From the NCBI RefSeq assembly GCF_016862455.1, contig NZ_BOMZ01000035.1, positions 62,001 through 126,000 on the forward strand: DNA of 64,000 nt. The letters run 5' to 3'. This document shows positions 38,823 to 47,922 of the stretch, piece after piece. The stretch is from Actinoplanes utahensis (GTDB lineage: Bacteria > Actinomycetota > Actinomycetes > Mycobacteriales > Micromonosporaceae). The first letter of the stretch is position 1. Each line of letters starts with the position of its first letter. Position numbers and translations under genes: made by a program. The notes beneath the pieces were generated by a model. It searched no databases. It worked only from the letters and a program-made list of their open reading frames with translations, and had not been told where the DNA came from.

Positions 38823-40004
38823 GTGCCGCTCGACCGCGATGGTTCCAAGCCCGCCGCCAGTTCAACGCCGCGTCCCGGCGTCAACGGCGCGGGGCATCGT
38901 GCGATGACACCGGCCGCCGGGGCGGGCCTGACCGGCGGCGCGAGCGATCCGCTCCGGGCCAACCTGGCCCTGATGGCCCCCGGCACCGCGCTGCGCGACG
39001 GTCTGGAGCGCATTCTGCGGGGCCGCACCGGCGCGCTCATCGTCCTCGGTTACGACGCGGTCGTGGAGGCCATCTGCACCGGCGGCTTCCCGCTCGATGT
39101 GGAGTTCTCCGCCACCCGGCTGCGGGAGCTGTGCAAGATGGACGGCGCGGTGGTGCTCTCCAGCGACGGCACCCGCATCGTCCGGGCCGCCGTGCACCTG
39201 ATGCCCGACCCGGCGATCCCGTCCGAGGAGTCCGGCACCCGGCACCGCACCGCCGAGCGGGTGGCGAAACAGTCCGGCTACCCGGTCATCTCGGTCAGCC
39301 AGTCGATGCACATCATCGGGCTTTACGTGAACGGTCAGCGGCACGTCCTGGACGACTCGGCCGCCATCCTGTCCCGGGCCAACCAGGCGCTCGCCACCCT
39401 GGAGCGGTACAAACTGCGCCTCGACGAGGTGTCCGGCACCCTCTCCGCCCTCGAGATCGAGGATCTGGTGACCGTCCGCGACGCCGTCGCCGTGGTGCAG
39501 CGGCTCGAGATGGTCCGCCGGATCGCCGACGAGATCTCCGGTTACGTGGTGGAGCTCGGCACCGACGGCCGGCTGCTCGCCCTCCAGCTGGACGAGCTGA
39601 TGGCCGGCGTCGACGCCGATCGCACCCTGGTCATCCGCGACTACCTGCCGTCCGGCCGCAAGGCCCGCACGCTGGACGAGGCCCTGGTCGAGCTGGACCT
39701 GCTGACCGCCACCGAAATGATCGACCTGGTCGCGGTGGCCAAGGCGATCGGCTATCCGGGCGCCTCGGATTCGCTTGATGCGGCCGTGTCGCCGCGCGGG
39801 TTCCGGCTGCTCGCCAAGGTGCCACGGCTCCCGGCCCAGATCGTGGACCGGCTGGTCGACCACTTCGGCAGTCTGCAGCGTCTGCTGGGCGCCACGGTCG
39901 AGGATCTGCAGGCGGTCGAGGGTGTCGGCGACGCGCGGGCCCGCGGCGTGCGCGAGGGCCTGTCCCGGCTGGCGGAGGCTTCGATCCTGGAGCGGTACGT
40001 CTAG
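38823..40004 (+). CDS. disA: DNA integrity scanning diadenylate cyclase
   Basis: 393 residues. Makes c-di-AMP from ATP and senses branched DNA. The DAC domain has DGA (107-109, CKMDGAVVL) and RHR (140-142, GTRHRTAER), followed by the helical linker and C-terminal HhH DNA-binding domain ([19 protein letters not shown]). An extra tail of about 40 residues before the core is supported by the leaderless -10; M28 (38904) is an alternative start. It is probably a separate transcript from radA. Confidence 0.95.
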   Translation: MPLDRDGSKPAASSTPRPGVNGAGHRAMTPAAGAGLTGGASDPLRANLALMAPGTALRDGLERILRGRTGALIVLGYDAVVEAICTGGFPLDVEFSATRLRELCKMDGAVVLSSDGTRIVRAAVHLMPDPAIPSEESGTRHRTAERVAKQSGYPVISVSQSMHIIGLYVNGQRHVLDDSAAILSRANQALATLERYKLRLDEVSGTLSALEIEDLVTVRDAVAVVQRLEMVRRIADEISGYVVELGTDGRLLALQLDELMAGVDADRTLVIRDYLPSGRKARTLDEALVELDLLTATEMIDLVAVAKAIGYPGASDSLDAAVSPRGFRLLAKVPRLPAQIVDRLVDHFGSLQRLLGATVEDLQAVEGVGDARARGVREGLSRLAEASILERYV

Positions 40005-40202
40005 TCACCGCCCCTCGCTCTTCGTGATCCGCGTCACAACTCAGTCGATCGGGCGCTGAATCTCCGACCGTTGACGAGGACGATGTCACTCAATGTAGTG
40101 GGTGCGGACCGCCACAGACCGCGTGTGAATCTGAGGCGTGCATAGCGGGCGAACGAAGCACACCGCTCGCGAAGCTGCCCCCGGCGTGTGTACGGCCGGG
40201 GC

Positions 40203-40442
40203 GCATAGCGGCCGAACTACACACCATAAACAAATCGGCCACGGCACCCGGTCACATTCGCCGGCGCGTGCGCTACGGGCGCGCACAGTGGCCGAACTAC
40301 TACGCACCCACGAACGAATCGACCACGGCACCCGGTCACCTCCGCCGGCGTGCGTACTACGGGCGCGCAGTGGCCGGACGACACACCCAAACGAATCGGG
40401 CCACGGCCACCGGTCACGTCCGCTGGCGCGTGCACTACGGGC
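40203..40442. repeat. Degenerate 78-84-bp tandem repeats
   Basis: Three consecutive units (40203-40280, 40281-40364, 40365-40442) share the order GCGCA..GTGGCCG, ACGAATCG, CCACGGCACCCGGTCAC, CGCCGGCGCGTGCG and CTACGGGC; partial units extend on both sides (about 40138-40490). It sits in the 713-base gap between disA and the RNA-ligase-like gene. No convincing gene overlaps; frames through it on both strands merely reflect the repeat period. Confidence 0.75.
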
Positions 40443-40530
40443 GCGCACAGGGGCTGGAATACGCACGGGGCTCGGTCCGGTGACCACCGCATTCGGCCCG
40501 GTGGCCGCGCTGCGGCCTTGACCCGGGATC

Positions 40531-40599
40531 CCCTCGCGCGGAGCAGGCGGGACGGGTCACGTTGGGCGGGAGCGGCGACGTGCGTACAACAGAAAGGTC
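40531..40599 (+). repeat. Intergenic repeat family, copy C
   Basis: CCTCGCG then, after about 44 bases including GGGACGGG, CGTACAACAGAAAGGT. It matches copies at 6446-6541 and 31866-31960 in block order and spacing, and again lies between convergent gene ends. Confidence 0.5.
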
Positions 40600-40717
40600 C
40601 GACTGATTGTCAGTGTTGTTTCAGGCGGCGGAGACAGTACCGGGAGCCAGCCGGGGTTTCTCGGGAAAGGCCGAAGGCGCGGCCGGACCTCGAGCCCGAA
40701 GGGCCGGGAGGCGGGCG

Positions 40718-41227
40718 CTACAGGGGGTGGCTGATGTCGTTGGCGTGGTCGGCTACCGCGGCGCCGGTGACGGTCGCGCGGATCGGGAGGTATTCCAGGC
40801 AGCGGCGGATGGCGGGCGCCATGACCGGGTTGGGCACGCGCAGCGAGATCGTGCAGTGCGGCACCCAGCGACCCGGCCGGTAGTGTTCCCAGACCTCGAC
40901 GCCGCCCGCGGTGAGGCGTTCGTGGACGGCTTGGTGGTGGCTGAGCAGTTCGGGGGTCATGGTGACGCCCAGCCACAGGACACGGCCGACGAACTGGCCG
41001 ACGAAGTCGATGCCGAAGGTCAGGCCGTGGCCGACCGGGAAGTCGCCGAGGGCGGCGGCGACCGCGTGCGGGTCGATCCGGTGGGCGGCCGCCAGCGAGA
41101 CGTGCGGGCGGTGTTTCTGGTGCAGGGAGCCGAGCGACGGGATGCCCTCGTCGTCCAGCGCGCGCCAGAGTGTGCGGACCCGGCGGGTCGTGTCGGTGTC
41201 CAGGTAGAGCTCGAGTGCCGCGACCAA
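40718..41227 (-). CDS. 2'-5' RNA ligase superfamily (2H phosphoesterase-like) protein
   Basis: 169 residues. Two H-x-T/S-x motifs are seen, RPHVSLA and VPHCTIS, the catalytic pair of the 2H phosphoesterase fold (RNA ligase, cyclic phosphodiesterase). The second half is typical (LTFGIDFVGQFVGRVLWLG). The start is taken as TTG 41227, two bases after the stop of the upstream gene, because no ATG or GTG is available; this suggests coupled translation. Substrate unknown. Confidence 0.75.
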   Translation of the reverse strand: MVAALELYLDTDTTRRVRTLWRALDDEGIPSLGSLHQKHRPHVSLAAAHRIDPHAVAAALGDFPVGHGLTFGIDFVGQFVGRVLWLGVTMTPELLSHHQAVHERLTAGGVEVWEHYRPGRWVPHCTISLRVPNPVMAPAIRRCLEYLPIRATVTGAAVADHANDISHPL

Positions 41228-41229
41228 GG

Positions 41230-41949
41230 TCAGCCGACGATCGTCAGACCGACCGCTTCGCTGACCCGACCGTCCAGGCGACCGCGCAGCGTGTAGGCGC
41301 CCGCCGCCGGGACCGGCCCGGACGCCACGTTGTCGGTGCACGCGGTGGACTGCCGGCCGTTCCAGGTGACCTCGTAGATCCGCTCGGCGCCTGCCGCCAG
41401 CGTCTCGACCTGGTTGCCCTTGACGGAGTTGCACTGGTCGGACGACCAGAACTTGGTGGCGCCCTGCTCGATGTAGAGCTCCTGCGCGCTGGCGCCCAGG
41501 TCACGCGTACAGGCGCGGGCACTCGAGTTCTTGATCTTCAGCTGGATCCGCAGCGGGGTGCCACGCTGCGGCGACTGGGTGGCCGGGACCGGGGTCACGG
41601 TGATCTCGCCGTCGGCGCAGGCCTCTCCGGCCCCGACGACGGGGGCGCCGGTGTTCGCCGGCGGCGGCAGGGTCTCGGCGGGCGAGGTCTGCTGCGGATC
41701 GGGGAACGGGTTTCCCCCGGCCGGGGGGCTCTCCTCGAACGAGGGGGTCGCCGACGCGGACGCCGACGGGTCCTGCGCGCCGGTCGGCGGCAGCGCCGGC
41801 TGCTCGGCGGACGTCTTCTTGGGATCGGGTTCGTCCCCCGGATTGCAGGACATGAACAGGACGATGACGCCGAGCAGCACCGCGCCCAGCACGACCGCAC
41901 GCCGCCGCCAGTAGACCGCGGGTGGAAGGGGACCAACCGTCGCACGCAT
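41230..41949 (-). CDS. Single-pass membrane protein with Pro/Ser linker
   Basis: 239 residues: one membrane helix (about 18-38, AVVLGAVLLGVIVLFMSC), a Pro/Ser/Ala linker (about 40-95) and an outer domain with four cysteines (EACADGE, ARACTRD, DQCNSV, TACTDN), probably two disulphides in an Ig-like fold. Position between disA and mutY and overall design match mycobacterial Rv3587c; function unknown. ATG 41949 has GGTGGGCGG upstream. Confidence 0.7.
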   Translation of the reverse strand: MRATVGPLPPAVYWRRRAVVLGAVLLGVIVLFMSCNPGDEPDPKKTSAEQPALPPTGAQDPSASASATPSFEESPPAGGNPFPDPQQTSPAETLPPPANTGAPVVGAGEACADGEITVTPVPATQSPQRGTPLRIQLKIKNSSARACTRDLGASAQELYIEQGATKFWSSDQCNSVKGNQVETLAAGAERIYEVTWNGRQSTACTDNVASGPVPAAGAYTLRGRLDGRVSEAVGLTIVG

Positions 41950-42031
41950 GATGCCGCCCACCGTAAACCCGCACACCCATCGCTATGTGAACGACGCGCC
42001 GGTTCTGCGACACCAACTCACGCCATCGTCG

Positions 42032-42529
42032 TTAGAGATAAATCTTCCGCTGGTAGACGGCGTGCGCCCCGGCCACCCGATCGAGGAAGAGTTTTCCGGC
42101 ACAGTGATCGATCTCGTGTTGCACGGCACGCGCCTCGAACGCGTCGGTGGTGATCGTGATCTTCTCGCCGGTGCCCGGCCGCAGACCCTCGACCACGATC
42201 CGGGCAGCGCGTTTCACGTCGCCGGTCAGGTCGGGCACCGACATGCAGCCCTCCCGCCCGGGACGCCACCGGCCGGCCTCCAGGATCGTCGCGTTGCACA
42301 ACACGAACGTGCCGTGCGTGGTCGCCGCCTTCGGATGCCCGGTCACGTCCACACAGAAGACCCGCGCGCTCACGCCCACCTGCGGGGCGGCCAGGCCGAC
42401 ACATCCGGGTGACGCCCGCATGACGGCGACCAGGTCCTCGGCCAGGCGGACGATCTCCGGATCGGCCGGGTCGACCTCCGCGGCAGGCCTGCTGAGCACG
42501 CTCGCGGGAGCGGTGACGACCTTCCTCAC
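42032..42529 (-). CDS. def: Peptide deformylase
   Basis: 165 residues. Removes the N-formyl group from nascent proteins. Motif 1 GLAAPQVG, motif 2 EGCMSVP (Met for the usual Leu) and motif 3 QHEIDHCAGKLFLDR give the Cys and two His metal ligands and catalytic Glu. The start overlaps the ACT-protein stop (ATGA). Confidence 0.94.
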   Translation of the reverse strand: MRKVVTAPASVLSRPAAEVDPADPEIVRLAEDLVAVMRASPGCVGLAAPQVGVSARVFCVDVTGHPKAATTHGTFVLCNATILEAGRWRPGREGCMSVPDLTGDVKRAARIVVEGLRPGTGEKITITTDAFEARAVQHEIDHCAGKLFLDRVAGAHAVYQRKIYL

Positions 42530-43029
42530 AGGATCTCCGACTCGGCGCGGCGCAGCGTCACGTCCACGTCCAGCTCGGCGGCGGCCACCGCCAGCCGCTC
42601 GGCCAGCTCGTCACCGGCGCCGGCCGGGACGTCCACCTCGGCGACCAGCACGTAGAGCGGGCCGCTCAGGCGGGTGGTCAGGTCGGTGATGTTGGCGCCG
42701 ACCGCCGCGACCACCCTGGCCACCGCAGCGACGATGCCGAGCCGGTCCGCGCCGTGCACGCTGAGCTGGTACGGCTCACCGGCCGCCGCCGTCCCGGTCT
42801 CCGGCTCGACCGGGCGGACCGTGGCCAGCACCCCGCCGACCCGCCGCAGCGCCTGCACGGCCTCGGCCTCGGCCGGCCCGGTGCAGATCAGGGTCATCGC
42901 GAAATGACCGCGCAGCCGGGTCATCGTCGAGTCGGTCAGGTTGGCGCCGACCGCGGCGAGGGCTTCGGAGACGTCGGCCACGATGCCGGTACGGTCCGGC
43001 CCGATGACGGTGATGGCGAGCTCGTGCAC
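42526..43029 (-). CDS. Two-ACT-domain regulatory protein (GcvR-like)
   Basis: 167 residues: two ACT domains, about 3-75 (LAITVIGPDRTGIVADVSEAL) and about 88-160 (YQLSVHGADRLGIVAAVARVV). The type matches glycine-cleavage repressor-like GcvR proteins; ligand binding, probably an amino acid, is inferred and no DNA-binding domain is present. GTG 43029 lies 6 bases after TACTGT, so it is leaderless. First gene of the ACT-def operon, divergent from mutY. Confidence 0.83.
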   Translation of the reverse strand: MHELAITVIGPDRTGIVADVSEALAAVGANLTDSTMTRLRGHFAMTLICTGPAEAEAVQALRRVGGVLATVRPVEPETGTAAAGEPYQLSVHGADRLGIVAAVARVVAAVGANITDLTTRLSGPLYVLVAEVDVPAGAGDELAERLAVAAAELDVDVTLRRAESEIL

Positions 43030-43034
43030 CCGCT

Positions 43035-43041
43035 TACAGTA
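43035..43041. promoter_or_regulatory. Shared bidirectional -10 element
   Basis: TTACAGTAA reads as TACAGT on the plus strand (43035-43040) for mutY and TACTGT on the minus strand (43036-43041) for the ACT-def operon. Starts lie 9 and 6 bases away, so both mRNAs would be leaderless or nearly so. Confidence 0.5.
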
Positions 43042-43049
43042 AACGGGAT

Positions 43050-43946
43050 ATGACTCTCGCAGACGACGCCATCACCTGGTATGCCGCGAACGCCCGGGAT
43101 CTGCCCTGGCGGCAACCCGACACCACACCCTGGGGAGTTCTGGTCAGCGAGGTGATGCTGCAGCAGACCCCGGTCGTCCGGGTGGAGCCCGCCTGGCGCT
43201 CCTGGATGACCCGCTGGCCCACCCCGGCCGCGCTCGCCGACGATCCGCCGTCGGAGGCGATCCGGATGTGGGGACGACTCGGATATCCGCGCCGGGCGAT
43301 GCGGTTGCACGCCTGCGCGGTCGCGATCGTGGAACGGCACGGTGGGCAGGTCCCGTCCTCGTTGGAGCAGCTGCTCGCGCTGCCGGGGGTGGGGACGTAC
43401 ACCGGGCGGGCGGTGGCGACGTTCGCGTACGGGCAGCGGCATCCGGTGGTGGACACGAACGTACGGCGGGTGGTGTGCCGTGCCGTCGAAGGCAAACCGG
43501 ACGCCGGGCCGGCGACGACCGCCGCCGACCTGACCGCCATGGAGGCTCTGCTCCCGCCCGATGAGGCGACGGCTGCCCGGGCGAGCATCGCGTTCATGGA
43601 ACTCGGCGCGATCGTCTGCACCGCACGGGCGCCGAAGTGCGTCGACTGCCCGTTCAACCAGGTCTGCGCCTGGCGGCTGAGTGGGCTGCCGCTGCCCGAA
43701 GGGCCCAGCCGGAAACCACAACGGTACGCCGGCACCGACCGCCAGGTCCGCGGCCTGCTGCTGGAGGTGCTGCGGCACGCCACCGGCCCGGTCCCGCGGC
43801 AGCGGCTCGACATGGTCTGGCAGGACGAGGTGCAGCGCGCCCGGGCTCTGGCCGGCCTGGTCGAGGACGGCCTGATCCAGCCGCTGGGTGGCGACGACTT
43901 CGTCCTGGCGGGGGACGCGCCGTCAGGGGAGGTGCAGGCCCTCTAG
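43050..43946 (+). CDS. mutY: A/G-specific adenine glycosylase
   Basis: 298 residues. Removes adenine opposite 8-oxoG. Catalytic Glu in SEVMLQQT, HhH LPGVGTYTGRAV with catalytic Asp in VVDTNVRR, and a [4Fe-4S] cluster of four Cys with spacing 6-2-5 (CTARAPKCVDCPFNQVC) are present. The C-terminal NUDIX-like 8-oxoG-recognition domain is much shorter than in E. coli, which is common in actinobacteria. The 3' end overlaps the convergent DUF4291 gene by 24 bases. Confidence 0.93.
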   Translation: MTLADDAITWYAANARDLPWRQPDTTPWGVLVSEVMLQQTPVVRVEPAWRSWMTRWPTPAALADDPPSEAIRMWGRLGYPRRAMRLHACAVAIVERHGGQVPSSLEQLLALPGVGTYTGRAVATFAYGQRHPVVDTNVRRVVCRAVEGKPDAGPATTAADLTAMEALLPPDEATAARASIAFMELGAIVCTARAPKCVDCPFNQVCAWRLSGLPLPEGPSRKPQRYAGTDRQVRGLLLEVLRHATGPVPRQRLDMVWQDEVQRARALAGLVEDGLIQPLGGDDFVLAGDAPSGEVQAL

Positions 43947-44489
43947 TGGCTTCTCCGGTGGCAGGAGGGCCGCGGCGGCCTCCTCGTCACCGGCGTCGAG
44001 GAGGCCACGGATCTCCCGTACCAGCGGGGTCACGTCGGTGATCCCGGTGACCCACTCGTCGACGTACCGGTCCACCGCGGCGGCGCCGATGCCGAGCTGG
44101 AGCGACCGGTACGGCAGCTGCCGCAGGCGCAGGTCGCGTTCCGGATCCCACTGGACGCGGATCGGCGCCTGCTTGAGTTGCCGCTGCCAGGTCGCCCGGT
44201 CCGGGTGCACACCGCGTACGTAGTGGCTGAGGACCGCGTTGGCGAGCGCCCACTCCAGCCCCTCCCGGGTGATCGAGACGGCGAGCACGCGCTCCTGGCC
44301 GGGCTTGGTGGCCCAGCCGCAGCGGTACATCATCCACAGGAACGACGGCTTGACCCAGGTCATCCGGTCCCGTTTGAACGGTGCGACGAACCGGCCGGCA
44401 CGCACCGCCGGATCGGCGATCTCCGGGCGGTACGCCTGATAGACGGTGACGGTGCGGTCGTCGTACACCGCCCTGATCTGATGTGGCAT
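43923..44489 (-). CDS. DUF4291 domain-containing protein
   Basis: 188 residues, recognised by HQIRAVYDDRTVTVYQAYRPEIA, RDRMTWVKPSFLWMMYRCGWA and the C-terminal RSLQLGIG. No signal peptide or membrane helix. Function of the family is unknown. ATG 44489 matches the family start. It is convergent with and overlaps mutY by 24 bases. Confidence 0.8.
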   Translation of the reverse strand: MPHQIRAVYDDRTVTVYQAYRPEIADPAVRAGRFVAPFKRDRMTWVKPSFLWMMYRCGWATKPGQERVLAVSITREGLEWALANAVLSHYVRGVHPDRATWQRQLKQAPIRVQWDPERDLRLRQLPYRSLQLGIGAAAVDRYVDEWVTGITDVTPLVREIRGLLDAGDEEAAAALLPPEKPLEGLHLP

Positions 44490-44538
44490 GGCCCCGATGA
44501 TCGGGCTTTCCCCCGCGGGCCGCGATCGAATATGCGAA

Positions 44539-44566
44539 AGGCCCGGCCGCATCAGCGACCGGGCCT
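44539..44566 (-). terminator. clpC terminator
   Basis: On the minus strand GGCCCGGTCGC-TGAT-GCGGCCGGGCC (one wobble pair) is followed by TTTCGCATATT, 12 bases after the clpC stop. Confidence 0.65.
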
Positions 44567-44578
44567 CTCGATGGATCC

Positions 44579-47104
44579 TTACTCGTCGGTGGTCGGCACC
44601 GCGAGGTCGGCCGGCACCGCGTCGGGCACCGTCACACCCTTCTCCGCGCCCTTGAAGACCAGCTTCGCCTTCTCGAACTTGGCCGGGTCGCCCTCGCAAT
44701 CCACCACGACGATCTGGCCGGGGCGCAGCTCGTTGAAGAGGATCTGCTCGGACAGCGTGTCCTCCAGCTCGCGCTGGATGGTCCGGCGCAGCGGCCGGGC
44801 GCCGAGGACCGGGTCGAAGCCCTTGGCCGCCAGGTAGCGCTTGGCGTTGTCGGTCAGCTCCAGACCCATGTCCTTGTTCTTGAGCTGGCCCTCGATGCGG
44901 GCGGTGAAGATGTCGACGATCTGGAGGATCTCCTTCTCACGCAGCTGGTGGAAGACGATCGTGTCGTCGATACGGTTCAGGAACTCGGGGCGGAAGTGCT
45001 GCTTCAGCTCGTCGTTGACCTTGATCTTCATCCGCTCGTAGCTCGACTCCTCGGCCTCGGAGGCCTGGAAGCCCAGCGACACCGCCTTGGCCACGTCACG
45101 CGTGCCCAGGTTGGTGGTGAGGATGATGACCGTGTTCTTGAAGTCCACGATCCGGCCCTGACCGTCGGTCAGGCGCCCGTCCTCCAGGATCTGCAGGAGC
45201 GTGTTGAAGACGTCCGGGTGGGCCTTCTCGATCTCGTCGAAGAGGACCACCGAGAACGGCTTGCGGCGCACCTTCTCGGTCAGCTGGCCGCCCTCGTCGT
45301 AACCGACGTAACCGGGAGGGGCGCCGACCAGGCGGGACACCGTGTAGCGGTCGTGGAACTCGGACATGTCGAGCTGGATCAGCGCGTCCTCGGAGCCGAA
45401 GAGGAACTCCGCGAGCGCCTTGGAGAGCTCGGTCTTACCGACACCGGACGGGCCGGCGAAGATGAACGAGCCGCTCGGGCGCTTCGGGTCCTTCAGACCG
45501 GCACGGGTCCGCCGGATCGCCTTGGAGACGGCCTGAACCGCGTCCTCCTGGCCGATGACGCGCTTGTGCAGCTCGTCCTCCATGCGCAGCAGGCGGGAGG
45601 TCTCCTCCTCGGTGAGCTTGTAGACCGGGATGCCGGTCCAGTTGCCCAGGACCTCGGCGATCTGCTCGTCGTCGACCTCGGACACCACGTCCAGGTCGCC
45701 GGCCTTCCACTCCTTCTCCCGCTGCGCCTTCTGGCCCAGCAGGGTCTTCTCCTTGTCGCGGAGCTGAGCGGCACGCTCGAAGTCCTGCGCGTCGATCGCG
45801 GACTCCTTGTCGCGGCGTACCTGGGCGATGCGCTCGTCGAAGTCACGGAGGTCCGGCGGCGCGGTCATCCGGCGGATGCGCATCCGTGCGCCGGCCTCGT
45901 CGATCAGGTCGATCGCCTTGTCCGGCAGGAACCGGTCGGAGATGTAGCGGTCGGCCAGCGTCGCGGCCGCGACCAGGGCCGCGTCGGTGATGCTGATCCG
46001 GTGGTGCGCCTCGTAACGGTCGCGCAGGCCCTTGAGGATCTCGATGGTGTGCGCCAGCGACGGCTCGCCGACCTGGATCGGCTGGAAGCGGCGCTCGAGC
46101 GCGGCATCCTTCTCCAGGTGCTTGCGGTACTCGTCCAGAGTGGTCGCGCCGATGGTCTGGAGCTCACCGCGGGCCAGCATCGGCTTGAGGATGCTCGCCG
46201 CGTCGATCGCGCCCTCGGCGGCGCCGGCGCCGACCAGGGTGTGAATCTCGTCGATGAACAGGATGATGTCGCCGCGGGTGCGGATCTCCTTGAGCACCTT
46301 CTTCAGGCGCTCCTCGAAGTCACCGCGGTAACGCGAACCGGCGACCAGGGCGCCCAGGTCCAGCGTGTACAGCTGCTTGTCCTTCAGCGTCTCGGGCACC
46401 TCGCCCTTGACGATGGACTGCGACAGGCCCTCGACGACCGCCGTCTTGCCGACGCCGGGCTCGCCGATCAGCACCGGGTTGTTCTTGGTGCGCCGGGAGA
46501 GCACCTGCATGACCCGCTCGATTTCCTTCTCCCGGCCGATGACCGGGTCGAGCTTGCCCTCGCGGGCGGCCTGCGTCAGGTTGCGTCCGAACTGGTCGAG
46601 AACGAGCGACGTGGACGGCGCGGCCTCACCGGTCGCGGTGCCCGCGGCGGCCGTCTCCTTGCCGCCCTGGTAGCCGGAGAGCAGCTGGATGACCTGCTGA
46701 CGGACCCGGTTGAGGTCGGCGCCGAGCTTGACCAGCACCTGGGCGGCGACGCCCTCGCCCTCGCGGATCAGGCCGAGCAGGATGTGCTCGGTGCCGATGT
46801 AGTTGTGGCCGAGCTGCAGCGCCTCCCGCAGGGAGAGCTCCAGAACCTTCTTGGCGCGCGGCGTGAACGGGATGTGCCCGCTCGGCGCCTGCTGCCCCTG
46901 GCCGATGATCTCCTCGACCTGCTGGCGGACCCCCTCGAGGGAGATGCCCAGGCTCTCCAGAGCCTTGGCGGCGACGCCCTCGCCCTCGTGGATCAGGCCG
47001 AGCAGGATGTGCTCTGTCCCGATGTAGTTGTGGTTGAGCATCCGGGCCTCTTCTTGGGCCAGGACGACAACCCGTCGCGCTCGGTCGGTGAACCGCTCGA
47101 ACAT
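44579..47104 (-). CDS. clpC: ATP-dependent Clp protease ATPase subunit ClpC
   Basis: 841 residues. Two Clp-N repeats (1-145, each with [13 protein letters not shown]), first AAA+ domain with GEPGVGKTA, a UVR coiled-coil middle segment ([16 protein letters not shown]), a second AAA+ domain with GPSGVGKTE and a ClpP-docking C-terminus. ClpC unfolds substrates for ClpP and is essential in actinobacteria. The ATG at 47104 gives the canonical [14 protein letters not shown] possible ClgR operator lies about 210 bases upstream. Confidence 0.97.
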   Translation of the reverse strand: MFERFTDRARRVVVLAQEEARMLNHNYIGTEHILLGLIHEGEGVAAKALESLGISLEGVRQQVEEIIGQGQQAPSGHIPFTPRAKKVLELSLREALQLGHNYIGTEHILLGLIREGEGVAAQVLVKLGADLNRVRQQVIQLLSGYQGGKETAAAGTATGEAAPSTSLVLDQFGRNLTQAAREGKLDPVIGREKEIERVMQVLSRRTKNNPVLIGEPGVGKTAVVEGLSQSIVKGEVPETLKDKQLYTLDLGALVAGSRYRGDFEERLKKVLKEIRTRGDIILFIDEIHTLVGAGAAEGAIDAASILKPMLARGELQTIGATTLDEYRKHLEKDAALERRFQPIQVGEPSLAHTIEILKGLRDRYEAHHRISITDAALVAAATLADRYISDRFLPDKAIDLIDEAGARMRIRRMTAPPDLRDFDERIAQVRRDKESAIDAQDFERAAQLRDKEKTLLGQKAQREKEWKAGDLDVVSEVDDEQIAEVLGNWTGIPVYKLTEEETSRLLRMEDELHKRVIGQEDAVQAVSKAIRRTRAGLKDPKRPSGSFIFAGPSGVGKTELSKALAEFLFGSEDALIQLDMSEFHDRYTVSRLVGAPPGYVGYDEGGQLTEKVRRKPFSVVLFDEIEKAHPDVFNTLLQILEDGRLTDGQGRIVDFKNTVIILTTNLGTRDVAKAVSLGFQASEAEESSYERMKIKVNDELKQHFRPEFLNRIDDTIVFHQLREKEILQIVDIFTARIEGQLKNKDMGLELTDNAKRYLAAKGFDPVLGARPLRRTIQRELEDTLSEQILFNELRPGQIVVVDCEGDPAKFEKAKLVFKGAEKGVTVPDAVPADLAVPTTDE

Positions 47105-47312
47105 GCCCTCGTGCTCCTCACGTGCCGTGCGCCAATGCTGAGCCTGTCTCAACAGCTGGCGGGGCCAGCGCACGGGCATCGGTGATGCCCGTGCTGTAAC
47201 TCTATCGCCGCTGGCGGCCTCCGCTGGGTTCTCGCGGCCCCTCGGAACGATCCGCAACGTTGATTTAGCCAACTTCGCACGCTCAGCGGCTGTTCCCCCA
47301 CCCGAACGTGTA

Positions 47313-47323
47313 CGCGTACAGCG
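47313..47323. promoter_or_regulatory. Possible ClgR operator upstream of clpC
   Basis: CGC-GTACA-GCG within TACGCGTACAGCGAAA resembles the CGC-N5-GCG core reported for ClgR, the activator of clp genes in actinobacteria. The flanking fit is partial. The 365-base clpC-lsr2 gap (47105-47469) otherwise contains only the lsr2 terminator. Confidence 0.3.
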
Positions 47324-47412
47324 AAATCCTGCCGGTCCACAGCCTGTGGACAACTCGGTCCGCTCCTGTGGATAACCGTAGTGACCCGGTGTCTGCGCAG
47401 GTGGGTAAACGC

Positions 47413-47452
47413 GGAGAGGGCGCCGCCGACGGGAAGTCGGGGCGCCCTCTCC
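47413..47452 (-). terminator. lsr2 terminator
   Basis: A 12-bp perfect stem (GGAGAGGGCGCC at 47413-47424 with 47441-47452) continues into an inner CCGAC/GTCGG stem, 17 bases after the lsr2 stop. Confidence 0.75.
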
Positions 47453-47469
47453 GAGGCCGAACCGGGAAA

Positions 47470-47826
47470 TCAGGCCCGGCCGGGACCCTTGGCGTGGAAC
47501 TCGTCGACGATCTCCTGCGGGATGCGGCCCCGGTCGGAGATGTCCTTCCCCGACTTCTTGGCCCACTCGCGGATCGCCTTGTTCTGTTCCCGGTCGGCGG
47601 TGGCGCCGCCACGACCGCGCGCCGCGCGGCCACCCACCACCACACCACCCCGGGCCACCTTCGTCCCGGCCTGCAGGTAGGGCTCGAAGACCTCCCGCAA
47701 TTTCGCGGCGTTCTTCTCCGAGAGGTCGATCTCGTACTGAATACCGTCGAGCGCGAACTTCACGGTCTCGTCGGCGTCGACACCATCGATGTCATCGACC
47801 AGCTTGTGAATGATCTGCTTGGCCAC
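47470..47826 (-). CDS. lsr2: Lsr2 nucleoid-associated protein
   Basis: 118 residues. An N-terminal dimerisation domain (MAKQIIHKLVDDIDG...VKFALDGIQYEIDLS) and a C-terminal domain with the AT-hook-like RGR (99-101, SDRGRIPQEIVDEFHA) are present. It silences AT-rich, often horizontally acquired DNA. A basic GRAARGRGG linker is present. GTG start with GGGAGG. Located between lysS and clpC as in Mycobacterium. Confidence 0.96.
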   Translation of the reverse strand: MAKQIIHKLVDDIDGVDADETVKFALDGIQYEIDLSEKNAAKLREVFEPYLQAGTKVARGGVVVGGRAARGRGGATADREQNKAIREWAKKSGKDISDRGRIPQEIVDEFHAKGPGRA

Positions 47827-47873
47827 GCGCCGTTATCCTCCCGAACACAGGTTCTCTCCCCAGCAATGGGAAG

Positions 47874-47904
47874 ACAATAACGCCAGGGGCGCATCGCCCG
47901 TCAA
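47874..47904 (-). promoter_or_regulatory. lsr2 promoter candidate
   Basis: On the minus strand TTGACG (47899-47904) and TATTGT (47874-47879), spacing 19 bases, lie in the 96-base lysS-lsr2 gap. Long spacing lowers confidence. Confidence 0.4.
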
Positions 47905-47922
47905 TGGAGGGGTGGATAATTG

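Noticed and set aside
40203..40442. Possible CRISPR array
   Set aside because: Units are 78-84 bp, degenerate along their whole length and without unique spacers; no cas genes in the window.
40086..40521. Open frames on both strands through the repeat array after disA, giving Arg/His-rich repeating peptides
   Set aside because: They follow the DNA repeat period, lack ribosome-binding sites and resemble no protein; treated as non-coding repeats.
44948..47185. 745-codon frame antisense to clpC
   Set aside because: Shadow of a highly conserved gene; no motif or start signal.
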